Of a DNA stretch of 64,000 bases, positions 36,201-43,954 are shown one piece after another (position 1 is the stretch's first letter; the number at the start of each line of letters is the position of its first letter). Source of the DNA: Aquimarina pacifica. Its GTDB lineage: Bacteria; Bacteroidota; Bacteroidia; Flavobacteriales; Flavobacteriaceae. A model generated the notes under the pieces. That model was given only the letters and a program-made list of their open reading frames with translations. It had not been told where the DNA came from and ran no database searches. The stretch lies in assembly GCF_000520955.1 (NCBI RefSeq), contig NZ_JACC01000009.1, positions 62,001 to 126,000 of the forward strand. The letters are read 5' to 3'. A program made the position numbers and the translations under genes.

Positions 36201-37977
36201 CAAATTTCCCTACAATTTCTAGATCAGTTCCCCCAGCAAAACCTTTAGACATTAAATTAACATCGATGCCAAAATGTAGCGATGCTGTATCATCACTAGC
36301 CGTGACTCCTATATCAGAAATTGTAACCGGAAAATTGGCGAATTTTATTTCACCAGAGTACCCCATGTAATCTACTTGAAAATAAGGAGCTTCGGATTGC
36401 AATTGTAACTTCTCAAAAGTTACACCCTTAAAATCGACAGTAGCCTTGTCGGGATTAGTACTATTACTACCTCGAATAGTAAGACTGCCGTGTAATACTG
36501 CTTTGGGTTTGAATTTATTATCCTCGACTTTGAGTTCGATATAGGAATTTTTTGTTAAGGTGGCTTGCGCTTTAAAAACATTGAACGAAATGTCGTTTTC
36601 TGTTTCTACAGTAAGTTGGTATTCATCGTTTACGGGATCAATTAAGGCAGTATATTTTAATCCTTTCTTGTTGAGGGTTTCACTGTCCTGACTATCTGAT
36701 TCTGTTACTTTATCGGTTACAGGTAATACAATCTTACCATCGAATGCAGCACTTACAATGTCATTAGTCACAATTTTTGCTTCGATATGATCGACACTGA
36801 ACTGCCATTTTGAGGCTTCACCTTCATGAAGCGGTAAAATATGATCTACCGTAAAATCAGCAGATACCCCCATCCCATCAATTAATAGGTTAGAGGCTTC
36901 AAAAAACACTCTTTCGGTATCGTCTCTTTTTTTAAATTGTTTAGGGAGAACGACTTTTAGGCTGTTTACATAGACACCTCTCCATGCATTTTCATTACCA
37001 GGGATCAAATATTGATCATATCCATCTGGAAATACTACGTCACTAGAGTTGTTTACATCACTAAAATCGAAAACTGCCGTATTTAGTTCAAAAACTAATC
37101 CTGCTTTACCAGAACCATCAGCAGTATTATTTTTTGTTAATTGAAAAGCAGGAAGGTTAATTTCTACCAATATGTCATTCCAATCTTCGACAGTTGCCTT
37201 AAAGCTTCCTTTTACTTTTTGTGAGGTATCAGAAATCACCTTATAATTAGTGTCTACTGGCTCTAACATGTTTCTAGAAAATATAACATCAGCTGCAATA
37301 CCTAACTCTTTAAATCCGCTGCAATCAATAGTAGCATATGTTTCTTGTTCGATGTTTCCTGTTTGCATATCAAAACCACCTTTAAGAACTACCAGATTAT
37401 TGCCGCCATTAATAGGTATTGCGGCATCTCCGAGTAAAACTAGATTGGCCTCTCCATAAATTCCTCCTTGATGAGATAATTTGATATTGTTCGCTCCAAA
37501 AAATAACTGTTTTTGATTTCCTTGTTCATCTAGTTGAGGGATAACAATTCTAACAAATGCTGTTACTTCGGTATACTCGGGAGTAAAACGAGCATCACTA
37601 ATACCCATTATATAGGTAAGGTTGCCTATTTCTTTTTTTACTCCAACAGGTAAAGTAACAAGATCGTCGGGTGAAATGAGATCAATATAATTTTGAGAAG
37701 TTTCTAAATCATTGATAACAGCTATTGCTTCTGCTATATGATCATTGGTAATATCATCTAGAATAAAATTATTCTTAATGTAGTCGCTATTAAATTCACT
37801 GATTTCTGGAGAATAAGAAGAGGTTTTAAGTACGTTGTCAAGACTTTTGAACTTTTTTGTCTTTATGGTACTTGATGAAGTAGAATATAAAAGGCTGTCT
37901 TTTATTTTATCATTTTTCTCATAGGAGAAGCCTGAAAAAGTAAATGCAAAAAATAATAAGGGCCATAAAATTTTCAT
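33277..37977 (-). CDS. Giant beta-rich secreted protein, first gene of the T9SS-associated cluster
   Basis: 1566 aa with a signal peptide (LWPLLFFAFTFSGFSYE). Most of the protein is repetitive amphipathic beta structure: strand pairs such as FAGGTDLEIVGKFGEND, IKIDGFVDIRE, FYGEVSADFVGIKVDV and QAYAYLQGELGIRIKL. It also has Gly-rich stretches (IGLGGASLQV, NGFGGGAYYHMG) and scattered Cys. Two helical patches interrupt it (about 820-850). The last 450 residues look like Ig-like modules (VPQVAFNMKINEAF; RYNLPYHYIEDFYNIRY). I know no named family; the beta-helix/barrel-like look recalls long periplasmic beta proteins, but that is only impression. No T9SS sorting domain is evident. It is the first gene after the cluster promoter, with a leader of roughly 250 nt. 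Confidence 0.8.
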   Translation of the reverse strand: MKILWPLLFFAFTFSGFSYEKNDKIKDSLLYSTSSSTIKTKKFKSLDNVLKTSSYSPEISEFNSDYIKNNFILDDITNDHIAEAIAVINDLETSQNYIDLISPDDLVTLPVGVKKEIGNLTYIMGISDARFTPEYTEVTAFVRIVIPQLDEQGNQKQLFFGANNIKLSHQGGIYGEANLVLLGDAAIPINGGNNLVVLKGGFDMQTGNIEQETYATIDCSGFKELGIAADVIFSRNMLEPVDTNYKVISDTSQKVKGSFKATVEDWNDILVEINLPAFQLTKNNTADGSGKAGLVFELNTAVFDFSDVNNSSDVVFPDGYDQYLIPGNENAWRGVYVNSLKVVLPKQFKKRDDTERVFFEASNLLIDGMGVSADFTVDHILPLHEGEASKWQFSVDHIEAKIVTNDIVSAAFDGKIVLPVTDKVTESDSQDSETLNKKGLKYTALIDPVNDEYQLTVETENDISFNVFKAQATLTKNSYIELKVEDNKFKPKAVLHGSLTIRGSNSTNPDKATVDFKGVTFEKLQLQSEAPYFQVDYMGYSGEIKFANFPVTISDIGVTASDDTASLHFGIDVNLMSKGFAGGTDLEIVGKFGENDGLQHWKFDRIKVNRISVKADMGAIKIDGFVDIREDDPVYGDGFYGEVSADFVGIKVDVTACFGKTDFRYWYLDAYVDLSNAPTKVYIGPVIVNGFGGGAYYHMGKAPGTYSAGIPSGQSYVPDRDTYLGFRALIGFALGNEKALNGKVGFELAFNNNGGLNRVMFFGEAHIVKALDFGFGDQFKDKMTAMEDKVNSLGADNAAMNKLKETNLVDYSKLAFPQDGLTLDIGIDANFSMEMDFQNKVFHAEMEVFVNTPGNIFSGVGEKGRAGWAVFHCAPKEWYLHMGTPTDPVGLQIGLGGASLQVTSYLMVGDKIPGSPPPPQIVADILGVDMDTLDYMRDLNQLGEGSGFAFGMSLSVDTGNMGFLMLYARFQVGLGFDIMLKDYGETACKSSGQIGIDGWYANGQAYAYLQGELGIRIKLLGKEKKAPILTAGAAILLQAKLPNPAWFRGYVGGYYNVLGGLAKGEFNFMLELGQECELVNTAPLDGVKIISNIKPKNESSNVDVFAVPQVAFNMKINEAFQFEDDEGIGTYRILLDELLLSKEGTPIEGKLEWNSNNDVANFISTEILPPNSSLHFVVKVSFQQRQSGTWVTLKQDGEVAQEIEEITFQTGEAPNYIPISNIEYCYPVIDQDNFYQNETSIGYIQLDRGQSYLFGPETDWKQRIEFTSDIDFKQTDKVVYNQAEKKVTFDIPDVSNQREYQFRMVSYPINQEVQEYEEEEYVSQETGQEGNTVELLNKQAQDVAKDGVEIEMLAYTIKTSAYNTFKQKIDAKVVSQYFLVPINTLVHTLITDVAPSERFSILELNGSTYTEFQPLVATEAILDDSYYNNTVYPLVYQGYPLEPEFTLDRDTKELGVPPTKAMHTITWYSTYLESQPSYSLLDIRIPFRYNLPYHYIEDFYNIRYKIANKYLGNTSKYQSQIQKYNYIINGEFKAITPGYYNVKMQYVLPGGTKGTSSIMKFKNPNI

Positions 37978-38239
37978 ACTAAATGCGAGCTGGTTTAATT
38001 AATTGGTAATGAACTAGAGCATGTGTTTTTTTAATTAACACGTTGAAAAAGAAAATCTTCTAGAGGGATCTTCTAATCAAGGTAGTTCTGTTTTCTGACG
38101 TTATTGAATTAATTGTTAATTTGCTACCAGTAATTTATTTTGTTGAAGAATCACTTGTACTTTATCAAAAAGCAGAGGAGTTGTTATTTTAAAAGCTACG
38201 TTCATTTTCTTTGTTTTAAAATTATGAGGTGTAAAAAAA

Positions 38240-38289
38240 CAAACTTATTAGATCATAGTTTGGTCAATCTGTATCACAAACTGGTCAAT
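38240..38289 (-). promoter_or_regulatory. Predicted promoter with 21-bp-period direct repeat for the 16-38 kb cluster
   Basis: On the minus strand the -7 element TAAGTTTG lies at 38240-38247 and TTG at 38265-38267 (spacing 17). TGGTCAAT (plus-strand reading) occurs at 38261-38268 and again at 38282-38289, a direct repeat with a 21-bp period that overlaps and precedes the -33. This geometry fits an activator site such as the LytTR type. The 5' leader to the first gene would be about 250 nt. Confidence 0.5.
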
Positions 38290-38342
38290 TTCAGTGTTTA
38301 AATCCAAGGAAATCTTATTGCATACTCTTTTTAACTAAAAAA

Positions 38343-38366
38343 GCCTGATAACAATTGTTATCAGGC
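38343..38366. terminator. Bidirectional-looking terminator after the metal-uptake-like operon
   Basis: A perfect 24-bp palindrome centred on CAATTG (12-bp arms beginning GCCTGATAAC), flanked by six A on the left and six T on the right. It lies about 45 bp beyond the stop of the haem-binding protein gene (38412) on the minus strand and before the cluster promoter. It separates the two units. Confidence 0.9.
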
Positions 38367-38411
38367 TTTTTTAGTTTTTTATAAAAGAAGTAAAAATCTA
38401 CTTACTATACT

Positions 38412-38864
38412 TTAGTGTTTATAGGTCTTTCTTGCCTCTTGCGCCCAAGTTAAAAGAGCTTGCTTTTCTGTATCGGTTATGTTTCCATGCAACAAAGTAT
38501 ATGATTTTAGAGGCATTTCTCCTTCTTCAACCTCCTCAATAAGTTCTTCTAGTTTGTGATCTTTTTTCTTATCAGAATAGGTCTCCCATTTAGAAACATT
38601 AAAATGCTCATTCCCCTCTTCGATATGGTGACCGATCCATAGAGAAATAGGGGCTACTTCTGCATACCACGGATACGTTGATTTATTACTATGGCAGTCA
38701 TAGCATTTACTCTCTAGTAGTGTTAGGACTTCTTTGCTGGGTTTGGTTTCTTGTTCAAAAGCAGCTACCTCGCGATATTCAGCATTGTTTTTGGCCGGAC
38801 GATAGAATTGAATCCCAACTAAAGCGATAAGTAATAAGATCAGAATTTTTTTGACGATTTTCAT
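38412..38864 (-). CDS. Haem-binding domain-containing protein (c-type CxxCH)
   Basis: 150 aa with an N-terminal hydrophobic anchor (residues 6-20). The c-type haem motif CYDCH is at residues 54-58, followed by SNKSTYPWYAEVAPISLWI, a signature of the small haem-binding domain family found in Bacteroidota. Near the C-terminus, EMPLKSYTLLHG and LLTWAQE match the end of that family. Likely a membrane-tethered periplasmic protein that binds haem covalently. It is last in an operon with a TonB receptor and HTTM protein, 12 bp after the receptor gene. Confidence 0.9.
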   Translation of the reverse strand: MKIVKKILILLLIALVGIQFYRPAKNNAEYREVAAFEQETKPSKEVLTLLESKCYDCHSNKSTYPWYAEVAPISLWIGHHIEEGNEHFNVSKWETYSDKKKDHKLEELIEEVEEGEMPLKSYTLLHGNITDTEKQALLTWAQEARKTYKH

Positions 38865-38876
38865 GATATTAACGTT

Positions 38877-41303
38877 CTAAATTTTTATTTGCAATGTAGC
38901 ATAAAAATTTCTATCTGAAGATGGTATAATTCCTGGCCCAGGATATCCGGTTGCTCTTCGTGTAAAATAGTAATTATCTAATAGGTTATTTATGCCTGCT
39001 TCTAATTTAAACCTTTTGTATGAATAAGATATCGAAAGATCTAAAACATCATAGGCAGGAATTTCGCCAATTACTCCGCTCAAATTACTTTCTACAGAAT
39101 TGGTTGCATCTGTAAATTGTGAAGATAAATAGGTGTATTGTAGGCTACTTAACAGGTTTTTGTAACCAAATCGGATACCCGTCTTGATATTTACGTTAGG
39201 AACAAATTCTACATTGTTACCTGCGACTCCGTTTTCTTGCGATCTAGTATATTCAGAATTTATGAAAGACGTGTTTATAAAGTAATTAAAAGTGTATTCA
39301 TTGTCTTTGATAAAGAGTTTATTAATATTTATATCAATCAGAGATTCTATACCGTACATTACTGCATTACCTACATTCCCTCGTTCGGTTTTTACACTTC
39401 CATCCTCAAATTCGCGTTGTACAAAACCAATTCTGTCATTGTAGAACAAGCTAAAAACTCCGGCATCGTAGGATATAATGTTGTCAAAATTTCCTCGTAT
39501 GCCAATATCTGTGGTAAGTCCTTTTTCATCATCAATATCGGGATTGATCGCAAAAGCGGGGTTGACCGTACTGATATCTGTAAACGTTACGGATCTATAG
39601 TTTTGAGAAACATTTCCATAGACTTCAACGGCATCAGAGGGTTTATAACTGGTTCCTAGCCCTAGTAATATAAAAGAACGTTCTCGGCTATCCTTTTCAT
39701 CGATAGTTTCATTAAGAATTACATTACCCGCAGCATCTGTATTTATTCTTTTAAAAAAACCATCACTTTCGGTTTTGATATATTCTAACCTAAACCCCGG
39801 CGTAATCGATAATTTGTCTGTAAGATATACTATGTTTTCTCCAAAAACTGAAACATTTAGATTAGGGTAGGTGTACGTATTCTGATTCGAATAGTTGGGG
39901 TAGGAGTCTAGTTGAAAGTCAAAATTAGCATCAGCCCCATCAGAACCTGGTCCCTGTTGAGTTTCGTTATTGGCTTTATAAAATTTGGACCCAAACAGTG
40001 CGGTAGCTTTTTTACCAAATAGGGTATATTTATGTAATAAGCGTGCTTCGAATCCAAAATTATTAAAATCTCCTTTGATAAGATCTCGTTCCTCTTCTGG
40101 GTCTACTTGATCAACTCTATTTGTTCTAAAACCTAGCGCATATCTAGAGGCTTGAAGCCCAAATGCATTGAAGGTAAAGTTCGTTTTTTCTGAAAATTGA
40201 TGTGATAATTTTGCGTTATAAAGTAGCCAATCTACCTGAAACCAGTTTCGAGCTCGGTTGCTTTGAAAAGGATCCTCATTAAACATAGCGTCTGTAAGAC
40301 CACCAGCTTGTTGAGCAAGATAACGGATGTAAGTCACTTCTCCGCTCAATTTTGTTTTTTCGGTAATTGCATAGCCCAGATGAGCGTACGCATTTTTAGA
40401 TTCGAATTGTGAATTGGGTCTAAAGCCATCTCCACTTTTGTAATTAAAAAAAGAATAATAACTCAGCTTATTTTTGGTCCCACTAACACTTGTAAAGTTG
40501 GTATATAAATTATTATTTCCTACCGTGTTTCTGGTGATAAATTCAAAAGGTTTATCGGGATTAGGTGATTTCATTATGAAATTTACAAGCCCACCAAATT
40601 GAGTGCCATATTGTAATGATGCAGCTCCTCGAATAATTTGTACTTCTTGCAAAGCTTCTGCACTAGGGGTATAATAACTTTCTGGATATCCTAATACATC
40701 TGCGCTTATATCATATCCATTCTGCCTAGTATTAAAATTAGCAGTTCTATTGGGGTCAAGACCTCTTCCTCCTATGTTCAGCTGCAACCCAGCATCATCA
40801 TTCTGAAAAATATTTAATCCAGCTACCTGACTATATATTTGTCGCGCATTATTAGATGCCAGACTAGCCATAGATTGATCAACAAGCACAACTTCTGTTT
40901 TTTTACCAGCATAAATAGCCGTTTCTTCTACATCATTGAGTCTTTTTAAATTAAATATTTCTGCTTTTCTGGTCGTAATTTGTACCTCTGATAATTCAAT
41001 ACCACTAGAGGATAAGATATTGTTAACAACCATATCACCATTTATCTGTATCGTTTTTTCTGATATCTGGTGATCATATCCAAAGAAAACCAGTGTTATG
41101 GTATTTAAGGAAGTGGTAAATTCATAATACCCATTAGCATCTGTTTTAGTAATCAAACCTTTAGATTTATTATAAATATCAACTTCGGGTATAGGAAGAT
41201 TGGTTTCTTTTGCTGTTATTACTCCTGATATTTTATATTGAGCGTGTATCGAAATACTTAATAGGCTCAATATTATGAGCGCTTTATAGTCCTTTAATGT
41301 CAT
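38877..41303 (-). CDS. TonB-dependent receptor, probable Fe/haem/metal uptake
   Basis: 808 aa with a signal peptide (ALIILSLLSISIHAQ). A carboxypeptidase-regulatory-like domain at about 24-105 (ISGVITAKETNLPIPEVDIY) is followed by a plug with QVAGLNIFQNDDAGLQLNIG and VQIIRGAASLQYG. The barrel ends in ATLQIKI with the expected aromatic C-terminal strand pattern. The plug resembles FecA-type receptors. Outer-membrane active transporter; substrate unknown, with iron or another metal inferred from the haem-binding and imelysin-like neighbours. Its start overlaps the end of the HTTM gene by 20 bp, implying coupling. Confidence 0.9.
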   Translation of the reverse strand: MTLKDYKALIILSLLSISIHAQYKISGVITAKETNLPIPEVDIYNKSKGLITKTDANGYYEFTTSLNTITLVFFGYDHQISEKTIQINGDMVVNNILSSSGIELSEVQITTRKAEIFNLKRLNDVEETAIYAGKKTEVVLVDQSMASLASNNARQIYSQVAGLNIFQNDDAGLQLNIGGRGLDPNRTANFNTRQNGYDISADVLGYPESYYTPSAEALQEVQIIRGAASLQYGTQFGGLVNFIMKSPNPDKPFEFITRNTVGNNNLYTNFTSVSGTKNKLSYYSFFNYKSGDGFRPNSQFESKNAYAHLGYAITEKTKLSGEVTYIRYLAQQAGGLTDAMFNEDPFQSNRARNWFQVDWLLYNAKLSHQFSEKTNFTFNAFGLQASRYALGFRTNRVDQVDPEEERDLIKGDFNNFGFEARLLHKYTLFGKKATALFGSKFYKANNETQQGPGSDGADANFDFQLDSYPNYSNQNTYTYPNLNVSVFGENIVYLTDKLSITPGFRLEYIKTESDGFFKRINTDAAGNVILNETIDEKDSRERSFILLGLGTSYKPSDAVEVYGNVSQNYRSVTFTDISTVNPAFAINPDIDDEKGLTTDIGIRGNFDNIISYDAGVFSLFYNDRIGFVQREFEDGSVKTERGNVGNAVMYGIESLIDININKLFIKDNEYTFNYFINTSFINSEYTRSQENGVAGNNVEFVPNVNIKTGIRFGYKNLLSSLQYTYLSSQFTDATNSVESNLSGVIGEIPAYDVLDLSISYSYKRFKLEAGINNLLDNYYFTRRATGYPGPGIIPSSDRNFYATLQIKI

Positions 41304-42654
41304 CTTTAAAAGGTAAGATCCAATGTTTATGTTTAAATGATTCTTTTTCTCGGTACAAATCTACTTCTTTATCTACAAAAGGTTGGCTCAATCTGCCATT
41401 TAATGCAACATAACTTTCTGCAAAAACCTGTACCTCTTTATATCCTTGTGCAGTAAAGTGATCTCCCAGATAATGTGCATATTCTAAGATGAAATCAGGT
41501 TGAAAACTCATTTGTTTTTCCTGTAGTGGAGTCAAAAAGTCTGTGTTATTAACATAGAAGGAGGCGTTTGTTTTCTTGTCAACGATCTTAAATGTAGTGT
41601 GTCCCATTTTTTCTATAAGCATTACACGCCATGAAAATCGATAGCCTTCTTCGGTCCAAAATAGTTCTCCAGGATAAAGCATATATCTAAAAGGGAGTAG
41701 TAATTGAATGACGAAAAAAATAGTTATTATATATGGAGTTTTAGAGTTTTTGGGGTACCTAAAATGGTCCAGTCTTAAAATATTACCAAATGCAGATTTG
41801 GATACATAGGAGATTCCTTTTTTGAATACCGAAATAATTTTATGATGAAAACGTGCTTCAAAGAAAATTAAAGAACTAATAATCATAATATACGGAAACA
41901 TCCCAATCGGAAACAAAACTCTTGTAAATACATGAAAAATGACTACGAGCACAAATGCAAACCATCTAGTTCTTCGATATAGTAAAAGAAAAGGGATCAT
42001 TAAATCATATAACATTCCTGACCAACTCATGGCATAATGAAACCAATCTTCTTGCAAAAGTGTTTCTCCTAGTATGGGCAGATCATATTTCGAGGGAAGC
42101 CATATTTTGAGTGGCATCGCTTTTTGTAACCAATCAGAATTGAGCTTGGCCAGCCCTGCATAGAAATATACAATGGCAAGCAATAGTTTTATACTATCAA
42201 TGGTCCATGCAGGTATGTTTTTATAAGATTTTTGGGTAATAATACAATCAATAGAATAATAGCGATGAGCGGGTAAAAATAGAAGTAGAAAACTCAAAAT
42301 ACTAATAAAATAGTAGTGATTGAGGTAAGTAGTTTTTTCTAGTAATTCTATGTATGTAAAACTCACAAAAAAAGTAAGTATCGAAACTCGATACTTAAAT
42401 CCAATTGCGACAAAAAATGCAGACAGTCCACATAAAAAAAATAAGATATAGGTATAGTTTCCTATAGATTGTACCCATTCAAAACCATAGTAAGAAAAAT
42501 GAAATTTGGGAGTGATATATACAGATTCTATCCATCCTTTATACCAGAACCTAATGATGCTCAAACACATCATAAAGCCAAACCCGATTCTAAACACGGC
42601 CAAAGGAGCCGAGTCTGTTTGTTTGTTGAGGTATGTGTTAAATAAGGTTCTCAT
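41284..42654 (-). CDS. HTTM-domain membrane protein (second copy)
   Basis: 456 aa; about eight membrane helices then a soluble C-terminal domain. It shares the family segment PGELFWTEEGYRFSWRVML (near 318-336) with the protein at 3463-4794 (PGDVLWTEEGHRMSWRMML), and the loops TYLNHYYFI and IGMFPYIMI are also matched. The rest is well diverged, so these are old paralogues. The HTTM domain is homologous to vitamin K-dependent gamma-carboxylase; the bacterial function is unknown. It sits between the imelysin-like gene and the TonB receptor. A terminator-like hairpin lies only 10 bp upstream of its ATG, so expression may be attenuated relative to the upstream genes. Confidence 0.88.
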   Translation of the reverse strand: MRTLFNTYLNKQTDSAPLAVFRIGFGFMMCLSIIRFWYKGWIESVYITPKFHFSYYGFEWVQSIGNYTYILFFLCGLSAFFVAIGFKYRVSILTFFVSFTYIELLEKTTYLNHYYFISILSFLLLFLPAHRYYSIDCIITQKSYKNIPAWTIDSIKLLLAIVYFYAGLAKLNSDWLQKAMPLKIWLPSKYDLPILGETLLQEDWFHYAMSWSGMLYDLMIPFLLLYRRTRWFAFVLVVIFHVFTRVLFPIGMFPYIMIISSLIFFEARFHHKIISVFKKGISYVSKSAFGNILRLDHFRYPKNSKTPYIITIFFVIQLLLPFRYMLYPGELFWTEEGYRFSWRVMLIEKMGHTTFKIVDKKTNASFYVNNTDFLTPLQEKQMSFQPDFILEYAHYLGDHFTAQGYKEVQVFAESYVALNGRLSQPFVDKEVDLYREKESFKHKHWILPFKDDIKGL

Positions 42655-42663
42655 TATGTGAAA

Positions 42664-42692
42664 AAAGCTGTCTATGGTTTAAAGACAGCTTT
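42664..42692 (-). terminator. Terminator-like hairpin inside the operon, before the HTTM gene
   Basis: A 10-bp perfect stem AAAGCTGTCT / AGACAGCTTT (42664-42673 and 42683-42692) with a 9-nt loop, followed on the minus strand by TTT. It lies between the imelysin-like stop (42756) and the HTTM start (42654). It could terminate most transcripts or attenuate the receptor half of the operon. Confidence 0.75.
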
Positions 42693-42755
42693 CGTAATTT
42701 TATACCAATTTTAATTTGGGTTTTTTATTTGGATATATTCGGTGTGTTTTTTGGC

Positions 42756-43865
42756 TTAGTCGCCATCAGCATCTACATAATCAACACTGATATTAAAGAC
42801 TTGCAGCATATCTACTTTAAGAAGAACAACGGCAGTCTGTAGTGCATCATATGACTGTGTCATTTTGGTATTATCCGTATTTACTTGTTCAAAGAAATTT
42901 TCGTCTAATGCTTCTATTTTTTCTTCTGCTGCTTCGAATTGATCGTTGATCATAGTAGATAAATCAGCTTTGTCTAAGGCCGTTAAATATGAAGCAAAAC
43001 TAGCTCCTGATCCCGAACCGTTATAGTGATTTCCGTTAAAAATATCTTTAACTGCTTCTAATGCAATAATAGATAATTCTTTAGAGATTTCTTTGTTATA
43101 GAAAGCCTCGACTTTTTCTGGTAAAGGAGTTGTCGAAAATACACCTGCAGGAATTCCTATTTTATTAGCTCTCAATCCTTTTTCATAATAGAAAATAAAA
43201 TCATTTACGAACTTATTTACTGCACTTGATGCAGTATTTTCTGTACTGGATACAAAGGTGTCTCTATAACCATTTGTCCAGCTAGATAGTACTTCTTCTG
43301 TAAGCAATTTCATTTGATTAATAACATCAGATAAATATGTTTTATGCTTTTCTGCTTCTGAACCAGTACTGTACTTTGCCAAAATTGCTTCTTCAGTTTC
43401 TGCAATTCCGTATAATAAATAATCTATAGCAGGAAAACCAACAGCATCATTGTTATTAGGTATTGTAAGGTCATAATTTCCTGAAGCAATATTGTTTTCG
43501 ATATCAGCTACAGTGGTAGGGTAAATATTCATCTGGAAATGATATAATATTTCTTCTGCCTTTCCTATATTAAATACCTCAACATATTGCCAAGCCTTAT
43601 ATGCCTCTAACCACGAATCTTGCAAATTAGATAAGTTTTCCTCATTAGGAGTTTCAATAAATGTATTTTTAGAAATTACTAAGGCATCTAGTTCGTTATT
43701 TAGATTCTCATAAGAAGGTATAATTATGTTGTCAGCTAGATTGGTCAATAATGCACCTCTATCAAAATCATTTGTGTCACCTCCAGTCTCAGAACTATCA
43801 TCTGATTCTGTGCATGAAAATGCAATTACAAACAAAAATGCAACTGCGAAAAATCTTTTAATCAT
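42756..43865 (-). CDS. Imelysin-like (peptidase M75 family) lipoprotein
   Basis: 369 aa with a lipoprotein signal ending FVIAFSC (Cys18) and acidic residues after it. The body is almost entirely helical, as in imelysin: WLEAYKAWQYVEVFNIGKAE, VGFPAIDYLLYGIAETEEAI (the position of the family's GxHxxE region), and two related helical halves. Imelysin-family proteins are iron-regulated or iron-associated surface/periplasmic proteins; peptidase activity is doubtful. Here the canonical His is replaced (GFPAIDY). It lies 89 bp after the DUF4856-like gene. Confidence 0.88.
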   Translation of the reverse strand: MIKRFFAVAFLFVIAFSCTESDDSSETGGDTNDFDRGALLTNLADNIIIPSYENLNNELDALVISKNTFIETPNEENLSNLQDSWLEAYKAWQYVEVFNIGKAEEILYHFQMNIYPTTVADIENNIASGNYDLTIPNNNDAVGFPAIDYLLYGIAETEEAILAKYSTGSEAEKHKTYLSDVINQMKLLTEEVLSSWTNGYRDTFVSSTENTASSAVNKFVNDFIFYYEKGLRANKIGIPAGVFSTTPLPEKVEAFYNKEISKELSIIALEAVKDIFNGNHYNGSGSGASFASYLTALDKADLSTMINDQFEAAEEKIEALDENFFEQVNTDNTKMTQSYDALQTAVVLLKVDMLQVFNISVDYVDADGD

Positions 43866-43954
43866 AACTCAATTTTTTTAATGCAAAAAGTAGTTGTCTA
43901 CTTTTTCAAGTAAGACAACTACTATAATATAGTTAAAGAACTATCTCTTTTTTA

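Noticed and set aside
38261..38289. Direct repeat as a CRISPR array
   Set aside because: Only two 8-bp units with a 13-bp gap; no longer repeats, spacers or cas genes anywhere in the window.
39237..39659. 140-codon plus-strand frame
   Set aside because: Antisense to the TonB receptor, which is well supported by plug and barrel motifs.
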